From Micavibrio sp. UBA6147 (GTDB taxonomy: Bacteria; Pseudomonadota; Alphaproteobacteria; Micavibrionales; UBA1664), in assembly GCA_002423185.1 (NCBI GenBank), contig DIUX01000001.1:206050-270049 (forward strand): a stretch of 64,000 bases of DNA. Direction: 5' to 3'. Positions 34,312 to 43,010 of this stretch are shown here, piece after piece. Below the pieces are notes generated by a model that was not told the origin of the DNA, made no database searches, and was given only the letters and a program-made list of their open reading frames with translations. Made by a program: the position numbers and the translations under genes. Every line of letters begins with the position of its first letter. Positions within the stretch are counted from its first letter, which is position 1.

Positions 34312-35001
34312 ATGCCGACGATGTTCACGCTCAAAACCAGATCAAGAGAGCTCCGTTTTAAAGGGTTTTTCAAGGATGCATCTGAATGCCTCGAGGCCGC
34401 CCTACGCGATGGAGTGGATATGACGGGGCTGAAATTGTCGGGGCTGAATTTGGCGCGTGCCAATCTTGATGGCGGCGTGTTTACGGGGGCGGATTTTTCG
34501 GGGTGTAATTTGGGCGGGGCGAATATGTCGGAATGCGACCTGCAAAGCTGCGTATTTTCCCATGCATCCTTGACTGATGTTTGCCTGTGTGAGAGCGACC
34601 TTCGCAAGGCGGTGTTTTTTGAAACCAGTTTTTCCGCCAGCGATATATCGGGGAGTATCATCGAAGAATGCCTGTTTTCATGCCCCAGCGCCTTCACTTT
34701 GAAATTTTCAGAGGCCGCGACCTTCGCCAAATCGGTCTATTATGCCGATGCCGTTCATTGCCCGATGGGTCGCCCGCCGATCGTGATAACCGGCTTGCCG
34801 TACCAGATTGTCGTGATGGATGACCACCTCATGATCGGGCGCACCGTACGGGCGCTGGACGTATGGAACAACGCCGGACAAGGCTCTGTCCGCCGCGAAG
34901 AACTCGCCTTTTATGCGTCATATCGCGATGTCATCGCCGCCATCCGCTGCGCAAAATCAGGCGAAAAACAATTGCAAACCGCGAGCGATTATTTCGCCTG
35001 A
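34312..35001 (+). CDS. Pentapeptide-repeat protein
   Basis: A 229-residue protein. Residues about 35-120 are tandem A(D/N)LxX pentapeptides (LKLSGLNLARANLDGGVF, then ADFSGCNLGGANMSECDLQS, SDLRKAVFFETSFSASDISG), which fold as a right-handed quadrilateral beta-helix. The C-terminal 100 residues are non-repeat and end in a helical segment (YASYRDVIAAIRCAKSG). It has no signal peptide. Some pentapeptide proteins mimic DNA and protect gyrase (Qnr/MfpA type), but nothing here specifies that. The start has a strong AAGGGGAG. It is divergent from uvrC. Confidence 0.86.
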   Translation: MPTMFTLKTRSRELRFKGFFKDASECLEAALRDGVDMTGLKLSGLNLARANLDGGVFTGADFSGCNLGGANMSECDLQSCVFSHASLTDVCLCESDLRKAVFFETSFSASDISGSIIEECLFSCPSAFTLKFSEAATFAKSVYYADAVHCPMGRPPIVITGLPYQIVVMDDHLMIGRTVRALDVWNNAGQGSVRREELAFYASYRDVIAAIRCAKSGEKQLQTASDYFA

Positions 35002-35138
35002 ACGGGTAAGAAATGGGCAGGAGCCGAGCATATTCCAAACGCATAAGCCGCGCATTGCAAATTGCGTGCGTAAATCAGCAATCAAAGACTTGTCTTTTGC
35101 AATAAATGAAGGTAGTCATTCAAGGCGCGCGGAACAAT

Positions 35139-35223
35139 GCCCCCGTGGCGGAATGGTAGACGCACACGACTTAAAATCGTGAGTCCTTGTGGCGTGCCGG
35201 TTCAAGTCCGGCCGGGGGCACCA
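35139..35223 (+). tRNA. tRNA-Leu (anticodon TAA)
   Basis: The acceptor stem GCCCCCG/CGGGGGC is perfect, the anticodon arm CACGA-CTTAAAA-TCGTG shows TAA, there is a long type II variable arm, the T-arm has GTTCAAGTC, and CCA is encoded. Length 85 nt. Confidence 0.95.
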
Positions 35224-35300
35224 CGCTTCACCTTCGGCTATGCGTGGCGCAGCCACGAAAAGATCGTTAGGTGACGCACTCAACGCCCCGCATGGCGCAC

Positions 35301-35336
35301 AAAAAAGCGGTAAGGTTTCCTTACCGCTTTTTGTTT
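35301..35336. terminator. Bidirectional intrinsic terminator
   Basis: AAAAAGCGGTAAGG/CCTTACCGCTTTTT with a 3-base loop lies between tRNA-Leu (plus) and the end of the convergent minus-strand gene; A- and T-runs flank both sides. Confidence 0.85.
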
Positions 35337-35351
35337 GTTTATGCGCTGTGC

Positions 35352-37034
35352 TTATTGCGCGGGCTGCACGGGCTGCGCTGGTGCGGGGGCTTGTCCGGCG
35401 GCGCCTGTGAGGGCGGACATGTCGGCGCCGTTTAACAAGATTTGACCGCTTTCCTTGAAGTCGAAGACATAAACATGGGCGATTTTGCCTGTTGTCGGGT
35501 CTTGTTGTTGTTGTCCCAACATTTGCATCATTCCAATGCCGCCGAGGGCTTGCTGGATCTGGCCGGCTTGTTCGGGTGTTGCGGTTTGTGCGTCCTGCGT
35601 CAAACGGCCGATAACTGCGTCTAAACCCTGTATCCGCAGATTAGCGGTTCCGACTACCATCAAAGGCGATACGGCGCTGGCGGTCAGGTTGGTATCAAGG
35701 TCGATTTGGTACAGGTCGGATGATTTCGCAGCATTTTTCAACTTGATCACCGTGCCGAGGCTGGTCATCAAGTTTTTCATATTTGGCATCTGGGCGTTCA
35801 GAATATCGGTGGTGGCTTGATTGCTGTCGACATTGCCTTCTGTGTTGATGATGTCAACACTGGCTTTGCCGAGGCTCCCCATCATTTGTTTGTAGGGGAA
35901 TTTTTCGAGCAAGAAACTCAAGGTGAACGTGTCGGGAATATAAATGGTGTAAAATTCCGTTTTGGGGGCGTCTTGCCCTGATAAAGCGGCATTGTCACCA
36001 GCATCAATTCCGAGCAAAGAAATGCCGAACCCGAGCGTGGCGGAGGCTTCGGTCATGTCGGCAAGGCTGAAATCAAGGCCTAATTGCCCCATTTTCACCG
36101 TTTCGATTTGATCGTCTTGAGTGGGGCTTGGGAATTCGACTTCAATCCCCTTGACGCCGAAGGCGGTGTTTGAGCTGTCGCTGAAATCGGTCAGATAGTC
36201 AAACATCGCACTGCTCATCTTGCCGATTTGCTCTTTGGTTTGGTCATCGAGCGGAGCGCCGGAGGCAACGCTTTGGTCGATTTTGCCGCTGACTTCCTGA
36301 ATTTTCTCTTGGAAGTCTGAGAGCGAGCTGATCTTGAAGTTTTTCACATCGCCGGTCAAATAGGCTTGCGCAATGCTTCCTTTGACCTTTTCTTCGGGGA
36401 TGTTGAAGGTGACGTTATCGGCGGTGACGCTGTACGGGCCGCTCCATAATTGTTCGCCGGTGACTTCGAAATCGTTGCGAAGTGTGACTTTGGGGGCTTG
36501 AAGAATTTGTGCGTTTTGGCTGTTGGACACCACGATATTTTCATACACACCATCCAGTTTGAGGAAGTTCATCGCGGCTTCAACCCAAATACCGGCCATG
36601 CGTTGTGACCCGATGGCGATTTCCGCGTCAAGTGAGCCGAGCTTGTCATACACCCGAATGGGGGTCGGTACGGCAACGGCGACTTTCCAATGGCCTTCCT
36701 GTGTTGAGGGGATAGCATTGACGGCAATCATGCCGATATCCATGCGCGACCCCGTTGCTTGCTTGATTTTGAGGTAAGGCAAAGTCACGGCGTAATAGGT
36801 GTTGGAGGGTTCGACCGTCAAATCGCCCGTCCATTCATAGGTGTCGCCGGCGAGTTTTTTTACATCGCTGTGCATTTTAATGGTTTTTTGCAAATGGTCT
36901 TTAAGCTTCGCGGCACCATCCGGCGAAACCGTTTGTGCATAGGCCTGTGCCGCACTCAAAAAAGTGAAGGCAACAATAAACAAGGCCGTAAAAATCCGCA
37001 AAGGCGCATAAAAGCGGGCGTTAACCAAAGTCAT
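35352..37034 (-). CDS. Putative exported protein, DUF2125/YdgA-like
   Basis: 560 residues from the ATG at 37034, which has GGAAGAAGA before it; an upstream ATG at 37070 has no Shine-Dalgarno. The N-terminus is a signal peptide (YAPLRIFTALFIVAFTFLSA, then AQAYAQ cleavage). The mature part is a long series of beta-strand-like segments (TYYAVTLPYLKIKQATG, GPYSVTADNVTFNIPEE) and ends YVFDFKESGQILLNGADMSA followed by a Pro/Ala/Gln tail. The strand pattern and tail resemble the periplasmic DUF2125 or DUF945 (YdgA) families of large AsmA-like proteins, but this assignment is weak. It is monocistronic, ending at a shared terminator. Confidence 0.65.
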   Translation of the reverse strand: MTLVNARFYAPLRIFTALFIVAFTFLSAAQAYAQTVSPDGAAKLKDHLQKTIKMHSDVKKLAGDTYEWTGDLTVEPSNTYYAVTLPYLKIKQATGSRMDIGMIAVNAIPSTQEGHWKVAVAVPTPIRVYDKLGSLDAEIAIGSQRMAGIWVEAAMNFLKLDGVYENIVVSNSQNAQILQAPKVTLRNDFEVTGEQLWSGPYSVTADNVTFNIPEEKVKGSIAQAYLTGDVKNFKISSLSDFQEKIQEVSGKIDQSVASGAPLDDQTKEQIGKMSSAMFDYLTDFSDSSNTAFGVKGIEVEFPSPTQDDQIETVKMGQLGLDFSLADMTEASATLGFGISLLGIDAGDNAALSGQDAPKTEFYTIYIPDTFTLSFLLEKFPYKQMMGSLGKASVDIINTEGNVDSNQATTDILNAQMPNMKNLMTSLGTVIKLKNAAKSSDLYQIDLDTNLTASAVSPLMVVGTANLRIQGLDAVIGRLTQDAQTATPEQAGQIQQALGGIGMMQMLGQQQQDPTTGKIAHVYVFDFKESGQILLNGADMSALTGAAGQAPAPAQPVQPAQ

Positions 37035-37240
37035 TTCTTCTTCCATTTCCAAAAAAGTTTTTAAAAACAAGCCGTAATTTTTGTTGAGAAAACATCGACA
37101 ACAGGCTAGATGATAAATACCAAAAAAAACTTAAGACGTCACACAGGAATTGAAACTATCTTCAAGACTGCGTATAGTCCGCATGAAATAACGTTTTCCG
37201 GATGCGAAAGCAAGCCGGATAAAACAGGATCGTAAACCGA

Positions 37241-38755
37241 ATGAGCGAAGAACCCAATCTGGTCAATCAAGAAGCGGACAAAGGCCGCTTCTCGGTACAG
37301 GAGGACGGACACGTCCTGTGGCAAAAGGATTCAACCAACCCTTTGCCCGGCACGATTATTGCCGCAATGGGGAAGGGGGACGACCTTTACTCCCCGCGCT
37401 TTTCGGTCATTGACGGCACGTCTTTTCCGCGCCCTGAAACATTGGAACAAGAGGTCAAGGCATGGTTTACGACCTATCTTGACGAGGTTCTCGGCGGTAT
37501 TCTTCGTTTTGCTTCGGCGGATGGCCTGCCCGAACATGTGCGCGGCATCGCGCGGGCGCTCAAGGATCACGGCGGCGTTGTCCAACGCCATGTCGTTGAA
37601 AAAGAATTGGCGCAGCTCGACCCCGATCAACGCAAAATCATCCGCCAGCACCGCATCCGCCTTGGCCCGTTGTTGATTTTCTTTTCTGATTTGCTCAAAC
37701 CCAATGCGTTAAAGCTCAAAGCCCTGCTATGGGGTGTTTATAACGACATGGATTTGCCCGTTGCCCGCCCGAAAGACGGCCTCGTGTCCCAAGTATTGGA
37801 CAACGAATCCGTTGACCATGCTTTTTACCGGATGCTTGGTTATCCTGTTTTCGGCGGCCGCGCGATCCGTATTGATATGCTCGACCGTGTCGTCACCGAT
37901 ATTTATGATTCCTCCAAAGAGGGTCAATTCCGCGCCCAACACAAATATGCGGAATGGCTGGGGTGCAGCATTGACGCCCTGTACACGGTTTTGGAGGCGC
38001 TCGGGCACCGCAAAGTCGAAGACGCCGCCCCGACATCCGAGGGCGCATCGGACGTTGCCGCTGAGGACACAAGCGCCCAGAGCGCCGAAACTCCGGCGGA
38101 AAGCGACTCCGCCAGTGTTGGCGAGGCCGCCGCGCCGGAAGCCGTTGCAGAAGCTGTAGCAGAAGCCGTCACAGAAGAAACCGTAACCGCAGCAGAAACG
38201 CCAGAGGTTCCTGTTGGGGCTCCTGTTGCGGCCACCGTTGAGATTGCGGCTGAATCTGCTGAGCCTGTCGGCACTGCGGAAACCACGCCTGTGGCCAAGC
38301 CCGAAGTCGAAAAGCCTGAACTTGCCCTGTTCCGCTTGAAAAAAGGCAAGCTGTCTGAACGCAGCGGCGGCGGACGCAAGCCGCATGGCAAATCATTCGG
38401 CGGCAATAAATTCACCAAAAAACCCGTCACGGGCGATGCCGCTGCCGCTGAAGGCGACGCTGCAAACGCCGAAAAACAACCGTATAAAAAAGGCGGTTAC
38501 AAAGGCGATCGGAGCAAAGACGGTGACGGTGAAGGCGGCTATAAAGGCAATAAATCCGGCAAGAGCGCAAAAACGGGCAGCGGTTCAAAGAACGCCCGTT
38601 TCGGTGACGATGCACAAGGCGGAGATCGCAAAAAACGCTTCGATAAAAAACATGTGAAGAACGAGGACAGAGGTCCGCGCATCATCACTATCGAAGCAAA
38701 GAAAAAGGATGAGGACGACTCACCTTTCGCCATATTGAAGAACCTTAAATTCTAA
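37241..38755 (+). CDS. Orphan C-terminal domain of Suv3/MgpS-type helicase
   Basis: 504 residues. Residues about 95-265 (LDPDQRKIIRQHRIRLGPLL, LKPNALKLKALLWGVYNDMD, YRMLGYPVFGGRAIRIDML, LGCSIDALYTVLEALGHR) match the region after the motor domains in the large alphaproteobacterial Suv3/MgpS-like RNA helicases. No DEAD/DExH, Walker A or helicase C motif is present and none lies upstream, since the neighbour is on the other strand. Residues 265-370 are Ala/Glu-rich; the remainder is Lys/Gly-rich (KKGGYKGDRSKDGDGEGGYK), likely RNA-binding. It is either a gene fission product or a stand-alone RNA-binding factor. The start ATG has a weak Shine-Dalgarno. Confidence 0.62.
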   Translation: MSEEPNLVNQEADKGRFSVQEDGHVLWQKDSTNPLPGTIIAAMGKGDDLYSPRFSVIDGTSFPRPETLEQEVKAWFTTYLDEVLGGILRFASADGLPEHVRGIARALKDHGGVVQRHVVEKELAQLDPDQRKIIRQHRIRLGPLLIFFSDLLKPNALKLKALLWGVYNDMDLPVARPKDGLVSQVLDNESVDHAFYRMLGYPVFGGRAIRIDMLDRVVTDIYDSSKEGQFRAQHKYAEWLGCSIDALYTVLEALGHRKVEDAAPTSEGASDVAAEDTSAQSAETPAESDSASVGEAAAPEAVAEAVAEAVTEETVTAAETPEVPVGAPVAATVEIAAESAEPVGTAETTPVAKPEVEKPELALFRLKKGKLSERSGGGRKPHGKSFGGNKFTKKPVTGDAAAAEGDAANAEKQPYKKGGYKGDRSKDGDGEGGYKGNKSGKSAKTGSGSKNARFGDDAQGGDRKKRFDKKHVKNEDRGPRIITIEAKKKDEDDSPFAILKNLKF

Positions 38756-38789
38756 TATTATCTAATACTATTTCTGCGGAAGACGGTTA

Positions 38790-39308
38790 TTGACCATGGC
38801 AGTGACGAAAATACAGCTTGAGCGCGGCCAAAAAGATAGGGTTTTGCCGAAGGATTTTTTTAAAATCCTTTTTGCGCGCTACTTCCCGATCCTCAGCATG
38901 ACCTATGTGGCCTCCATTGTCGGTATGGCGGCTTACCAAGCCGGTTCGTCCAATGCGATGCTTGACCTGTTCCTCAATAAAACCGAGATTTATAGCCTCG
39001 CGCTGTGGATTGCCGTATGGGTGTCGGTTCCGGGGTTTTTGTGGATTTGCCTGAAAGGCAGCGTTCGTTTTCCCGCCTATGCCGGGCTTTGGTACAAAAT
39101 TACGGCGGGGCTTATGTCCCTGACGCTCTTGATTTCGCTGTTTTTGTTTCCGGAGGAGGGCGGCGGCCTGCGCCTGTTCATTTTATGCGCCCTTCCGATT
39201 CACGTGTTTATGTATCTGTTCTTGGCCGTATTCCGCCTCAGCCAATGGATCGCACAACCGTTTCAATTCGTGGCCTGTGTGCTGTTGATTTATGGATTTT
39301 TGGTCTGA
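38790..39308 (+). CDS. Four-TM membrane protein of unknown function
   Basis: About 172 residues with hydrophobic spans at roughly 30-50 (YFPILSMTYVASIVGMAAYQ), 68-88 (IYSLALWIAVWVSVPGFLWI), 100-118 and 130-170. It contains no recognisable catalytic or transport motif. Two starts are possible: TTG at 38790 (7 bp after GGAAGA) and ATG at 38796; the product differs by two residues. It lies 34 bp after the helicase-domain gene and 77 bp before the diguanylate cyclase, so co-transcription with one or both is possible. Confidence 0.72.
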   Translation: MTMAVTKIQLERGQKDRVLPKDFFKILFARYFPILSMTYVASIVGMAAYQAGSSNAMLDLFLNKTEIYSLALWIAVWVSVPGFLWICLKGSVRFPAYAGLWYKITAGLMSLTLLISLFLFPEEGGGLRLFILCALPIHVFMYLFLAVFRLSQWIAQPFQFVACVLLIYGFLV

Positions 39309-39385
39309 GCGTTTCACCGTTTAAACCCATAAATTATTAACCTTTGCTGTGCTAGTGTCATAAAAACATAGCGGATACAGCACCG

Positions 39386-40651
39386 ATGAGCCAATCACCC
39401 AATAAAATATTGCTGGTCGAAGATTCCCAGTTTTTTCAAAGCGTTATCCGCAAAGCCATCGAACAAGACGGCATTTATGATGTCCTCAGCGCGATCTCGA
39501 TGACCCACGCGCAGCGATTGATTGACGAGCATAAAGACGAAATTTTTGTGGCGTTGCTTGATGTCACATTGCCCGATGCGCCGGATGGTGAGGTTGTCGG
39601 CCTTTGCCGCGGTCTTGGGATTCCCTCCATCGTGTTTTCCGCCCGCTATGAAGAAAGCCTGCGCCAACGGATTTTCAGCCAAGGCGTGATAGATTATGTT
39701 ATCAAATCATCCCCGACCAGCCTGAGCTACGTTAAAAATCTCGTCAAACGCTTGGGGCGAAATAAAGCCCTGACCGCGCTCGTCATTGATGATGAGGCCG
39801 AGCATTTGTCGCGCTTTGCGGGGTTGCTGGAGGGGTATTTCCTCACCGTCCTCACCGCAAGCACGGCACAGGAAGCGCAAGCCATCATCGAAAAAGAACG
39901 CGGCCTGAGCCTCATCGTCCTCGACAACAACATGGGCGGTGATGAGGAGGCAGGCTATAAACTCTTGCAAGACATTCGCAAATTGCATGAAAAGGATTCT
40001 GTCGCCGTGATCGGCCTTGCGGATGCCAAGGATTCCGGAACCGTTGTACGATTTTTGAAATTCGGTGCCAATGACTACCTCACCAAAGATTGCACACAAG
40101 AGGAATTCATCAGCCGTATCACCCAAAACCTTGACATGATCGACCGGATGCGGGCGCTCTTGGAGGCCGCGAACCAAGATTTTATGACCGGCCTGTTCAA
40201 CCGCCGATTCTTGTTTGACGCGGGGCATAAGCAATATGAGGCGAGCAAACGCGCCGAACAAGACATCGCCGTTGCGGTGATGGATATCGACCATTTTAAA
40301 AAGGTCAACGACACATACGGCCATGATGCGGGCGATTACGTCATTAAAAAAGTCGCGGGAATCTTAAAACAACATGCGCGTAAATCCGACATCGTGTCGC
40401 GTATGGGAGGCGAAGAATTTTGCGTTGTTGCGCCCAATATGAAGACCGAGAGCGCCCAAGCCAGTTTCGACAAAATCCGCAACGCCATTCAATCCAGCGT
40501 CTTTGAATTTGAAGGCACGAAAATCCCGATCACGATCAGCATCGGCGTGTGCTGTGTGGCGCAAGTCAAATTGGAACGCGCCATTACCGTTGCCGATGAA
40601 AACCTCTACAAAGCCAAGCAAGCAGGGCGCAATACAGTGATTGCGGCCTGA
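39386..40651 (+). CDS. PleD-like diguanylate cyclase (REC-REC-GGDEF)
   Basis: 421 residues: receiver 1 (about 6-125; LLVEDSQFF, phospho-acceptor in VALLDVTLPD, Lys in YVIKSS), receiver 2 (about 132-250; VIDDEAEH, LIVLDNNMGG, YLTKD) and GGDEF (about 265-421) with active-site RMGGEEFCVVA. RKSD lies five residues before GGEEF, the allosteric I-site that gives feedback inhibition by c-di-GMP. The first lobe has DFMTGLFNRRFL and MDIDHFKKVNDTYGHDAGD. The layout equals PleD: phosphorylation-driven dimerisation activates cyclic di-GMP synthesis. Receiver 2 has Leu/Ala where the conserved Thr/Ser is expected (VIGLADA), so only receiver 1 may respond to phosphorylation. Confidence 0.93.
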   Translation: MSQSPNKILLVEDSQFFQSVIRKAIEQDGIYDVLSAISMTHAQRLIDEHKDEIFVALLDVTLPDAPDGEVVGLCRGLGIPSIVFSARYEESLRQRIFSQGVIDYVIKSSPTSLSYVKNLVKRLGRNKALTALVIDDEAEHLSRFAGLLEGYFLTVLTASTAQEAQAIIEKERGLSLIVLDNNMGGDEEAGYKLLQDIRKLHEKDSVAVIGLADAKDSGTVVRFLKFGANDYLTKDCTQEEFISRITQNLDMIDRMRALLEAANQDFMTGLFNRRFLFDAGHKQYEASKRAEQDIAVAVMDIDHFKKVNDTYGHDAGDYVIKKVAGILKQHARKSDIVSRMGGEEFCVVAPNMKTESAQASFDKIRNAIQSSVFEFEGTKIPITISIGVCCVAQVKLERAITVADENLYKAKQAGRNTVIAA

Positions 40652-40705
40652 GCGGGCAGGATGGTCGTCGGCATATCTATTATAAGATGGATAGCGCTAA
40701 AGTGG

Positions 40706-41779
40706 CTAGCGGTCGCGGCGCACGACAAAATCAACAAGGTCATATAAACACGCGATGATCTGCGCATGGTTTGAGTGGCCTTGGCCTTGATCTTTGAGGG
40801 TTTTGTCGGTCAGGACATCAAGCGCGTTTTTGGCTTTTTCGGCATAATATTCGCATAATGAATATGTTTCATTCATCGCGCCATGTTGATGAATAAGGAC
40901 AATGGCATGGTCAAAATCGCCGTCTTTTTGGGCTTTATCCTTCAAGACACGATTCCAAAACGCCGTTTCATCGGCGGTTTTTGCACGCTCCATGGCGATC
41001 AGGACGGGCAGGGTTATTTTACCCTCGCGGAAATCATCGCCGCGGTTTTTGCCCATAGCGGCCTCGGTTGAGGCATAATCCATCATGTCATCGGCAATTT
41101 GGAAACACATGCCGAGATTCTGGCCATAATCATACAAGGCCTGAATGCGGTCTTCGCTTTGTCCCGTCACAATCCCGCCGACTTGGGTGGCGGCGCGGAA
41201 CAAGGCGGCTGTTTTACATTCGATGATGGTCATGTATTGATCCCGCGTCATCGACACATCGCCGCGCAACGACATTTGCAGGACTTCACCCTCCGCAATC
41301 GTTGCCGAGGCGCGCGCCAGCATATCAAGGGCGCGGAGGCTCCCGCCCTCTACCATCAATTCAAACGACTTGGAAAACAGGAAATCCCCGACCAACACAC
41401 TGGCTTGATTGCCGAAAACGATATTGGCGGAATCCTGCCCGCGGCGTTTTTCGCTCTCATCCACCACATCATCATGCAACAAGGTCGCGGTATGGATGAA
41501 TTCAACCGAGGCGGCATAGCCATCTGCCTTTTGAACGGGGTTTTGCGCCGGATCGGCATGATCCGCCAGCGCCGCCGCAGCAAGAGTCAAGAGCGGGCGA
41601 ATCCGTTTGCCGCCAGCAGCAATCAAATACGCCGCAACGCGCGGAATAAGGGGAATATCGGATTGAAACCGTTCAATAATCATCGCATTGACGCGCAGCA
41701 TGTCGGCGTGGAGAAGCTGCTCAAGGCGTTCCAGCGGGTGCGGCATATGGGGCGCGTTGGTGTGTGCGGTGCGTGTCAT
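40706..41779 (-). CDS. ispB: Polyprenyl diphosphate synthase (octaprenyl/decaprenyl type)
   Basis: The protein has 357 residues from the ATG at 41779, chosen because AAAGG precedes it; the longer frame starts with a TTG. It has both Asp-rich motifs of trans-prenyltransferases: LLHDDVVDESEKRRG (FARM) and FQIADDMMDYAST (SARM), plus GGKRIRPLLTL at the IPP site. It makes the long isoprenoid side chain of ubiquinone. A small residue rather than an aromatic upstream of the first motif (FIHTATLLHDD) fits a long-chain product. The exact chain length is not deducible here. Confidence 0.92.
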   Translation of the reverse strand: MTRTAHTNAPHMPHPLERLEQLLHADMLRVNAMIIERFQSDIPLIPRVAAYLIAAGGKRIRPLLTLAAAALADHADPAQNPVQKADGYAASVEFIHTATLLHDDVVDESEKRRGQDSANIVFGNQASVLVGDFLFSKSFELMVEGGSLRALDMLARASATIAEGEVLQMSLRGDVSMTRDQYMTIIECKTAALFRAATQVGGIVTGQSEDRIQALYDYGQNLGMCFQIADDMMDYASTEAAMGKNRGDDFREGKITLPVLIAMERAKTADETAFWNRVLKDKAQKDGDFDHAIVLIHQHGAMNETYSLCEYYAEKAKNALDVLTDKTLKDQGQGHSNHAQIIACLYDLVDFVVRRDR

Positions 41780-41841
41780 GACCTTTTGGATAACGCAAAT
41801 AGCGCCGAAAAGCAATTGTAAACCCGCCGTAGAGCAGCATA

Positions 41842-41886
41842 GAAAATACCGCAGAAAACGCCACAGAAAACACCACAGAAAACGCG
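41842..41886. repeat. 12-bp tandem repeat (three and a half copies)
   Basis: GAAAAYRCCRCA is repeated head to tail with small changes between ispB and clpP. The rest of the 327-bp gene-free stretch 41780-42106 shows no ORF I can support and must contain the divergent promoters. Confidence 0.7.
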
Positions 41887-42106
41887 ATGGTCAGACATGC
41901 CGAAAAAGCACAAAATAAACCATGAAATAACAGGCTGTAAAAATGCCTTGCAACACGCCGTGGCTTTGGCTATCGTAAGCTAATCAGAATTACGAAAAAA
42001 TAAACAGGGTCCCTTCATCTGATATTTGAATCTCAATGATTCAGCCAATCTCGGCGGGAGGACAAACGGTTTCTGATCATAAAAAAATATTTTTGGGAGA
42101 GTAAAA

Positions 42107-42904
42107 ATGGCTAAGAAAAAATTACCGGATATCAGCAAACATTTCGAGGAAACCAAAGGGTTCACCATCCCGACGATTTATGAGGATGATGAAGGCCGCC
42201 GCATGGGGTATGACATTTTTTCCCGTCTTTTGAAAGATGGCGTTGTTACCTTGAATGGCGCTGTCACCCAGCAAAGTGCCGCAGTTGTAGTGGCTCAGCT
42301 CCTGTGGCTTGACCGCAATTACAAGCCCAAAGACAAAGACTCTATGATTACGTTCTACATCGATTCCCCAGGGGGATCCGTCACCGCCGGTATGGCGATT
42401 TACGACACGATGATGCGTATGAAGCAACCGGTTCGCACCGTATGTACCGGCCTTGCCGCGTCGATGGGGTCGTTCTTGCTCATGGCCGGCGCACCGGATG
42501 AGCGTTACGCCATGCCGAACTCGGAAATCATGATTCACGAAGTCTCCGCCGGAACTCAGGGCAAGGCCTCCGAAATGGATACCTACAGTGACCTGTTCAA
42601 CCGCACCAATGACCGCCTGATTCAAATGTATGTCTTCCACACCGGCCTGCCGGAAAAGACATTGCGGATGTTGATGGAAGGCAAAGACACCTTCATGAAC
42701 GCCGAAGAGGCCGCCGCCCTCAACCTTGTTGATTATGTTCTGTACGATTCGTTTGACGAAAAAGACGAACACAAAAAGAAATGGGCGAAATTCGTCGAAG
42801 ACTTCAACAAGAAAGAAGCCGAAGAACGTGGCAAGCCTCGCGCCCCCGCACTTCCGATGAATATTTTGGACGTCGCCAAAAAAGACAAGCCAAAGGTGAA
42901 GTAA
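42107..42904 (+). CDS. clpP: ATP-dependent Clp protease proteolytic subunit
   Basis: 265 residues, longer than the usual 200 owing to about 20 extra N-terminal and 45 charged C-terminal residues. The ClpP fold is clear: ITFYIDSPGGSVTAGMAIYD, the catalytic Ser in GLAASMGSFLL (S119), His in IMIHEVSAG (H144) and Asp in GKDTFMNAEEAAALNLVDYV (D194), so the triad is intact. It degrades proteins together with a Clp ATPase, but neither clpX nor clpA is adjacent, so this may be a second, divergent ClpP. Strong GGGAGAG Shine-Dalgarno; a terminator follows. Confidence 0.92.
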   Translation: MAKKKLPDISKHFEETKGFTIPTIYEDDEGRRMGYDIFSRLLKDGVVTLNGAVTQQSAAVVVAQLLWLDRNYKPKDKDSMITFYIDSPGGSVTAGMAIYDTMMRMKQPVRTVCTGLAASMGSFLLMAGAPDERYAMPNSEIMIHEVSAGTQGKASEMDTYSDLFNRTNDRLIQMYVFHTGLPEKTLRMLMEGKDTFMNAEEAAALNLVDYVLYDSFDEKDEHKKKWAKFVEDFNKKEAEERGKPRAPALPMNILDVAKKDKPKVK

Positions 42905-42930
42905 GCCTTGTGCGCTTCCTTAGATTTTCT

Positions 42931-42965
42931 CAAAACCCGCTGCCGCAGCGGGTTTTGTCTTTTAT
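42931..42965 (+). terminator. Intrinsic terminator after clpP
   Basis: CAAAACCCGCTGC/GCAGCGGGTTTTG with essentially no loop, followed by TCTTTT, 27 bp after the clpP stop. Confidence 0.8.
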
Positions 42966-43010
42966 AAAACAGGGCTTTGATAAACACGCGATACGGGCTA
43001 AAAATACCGG

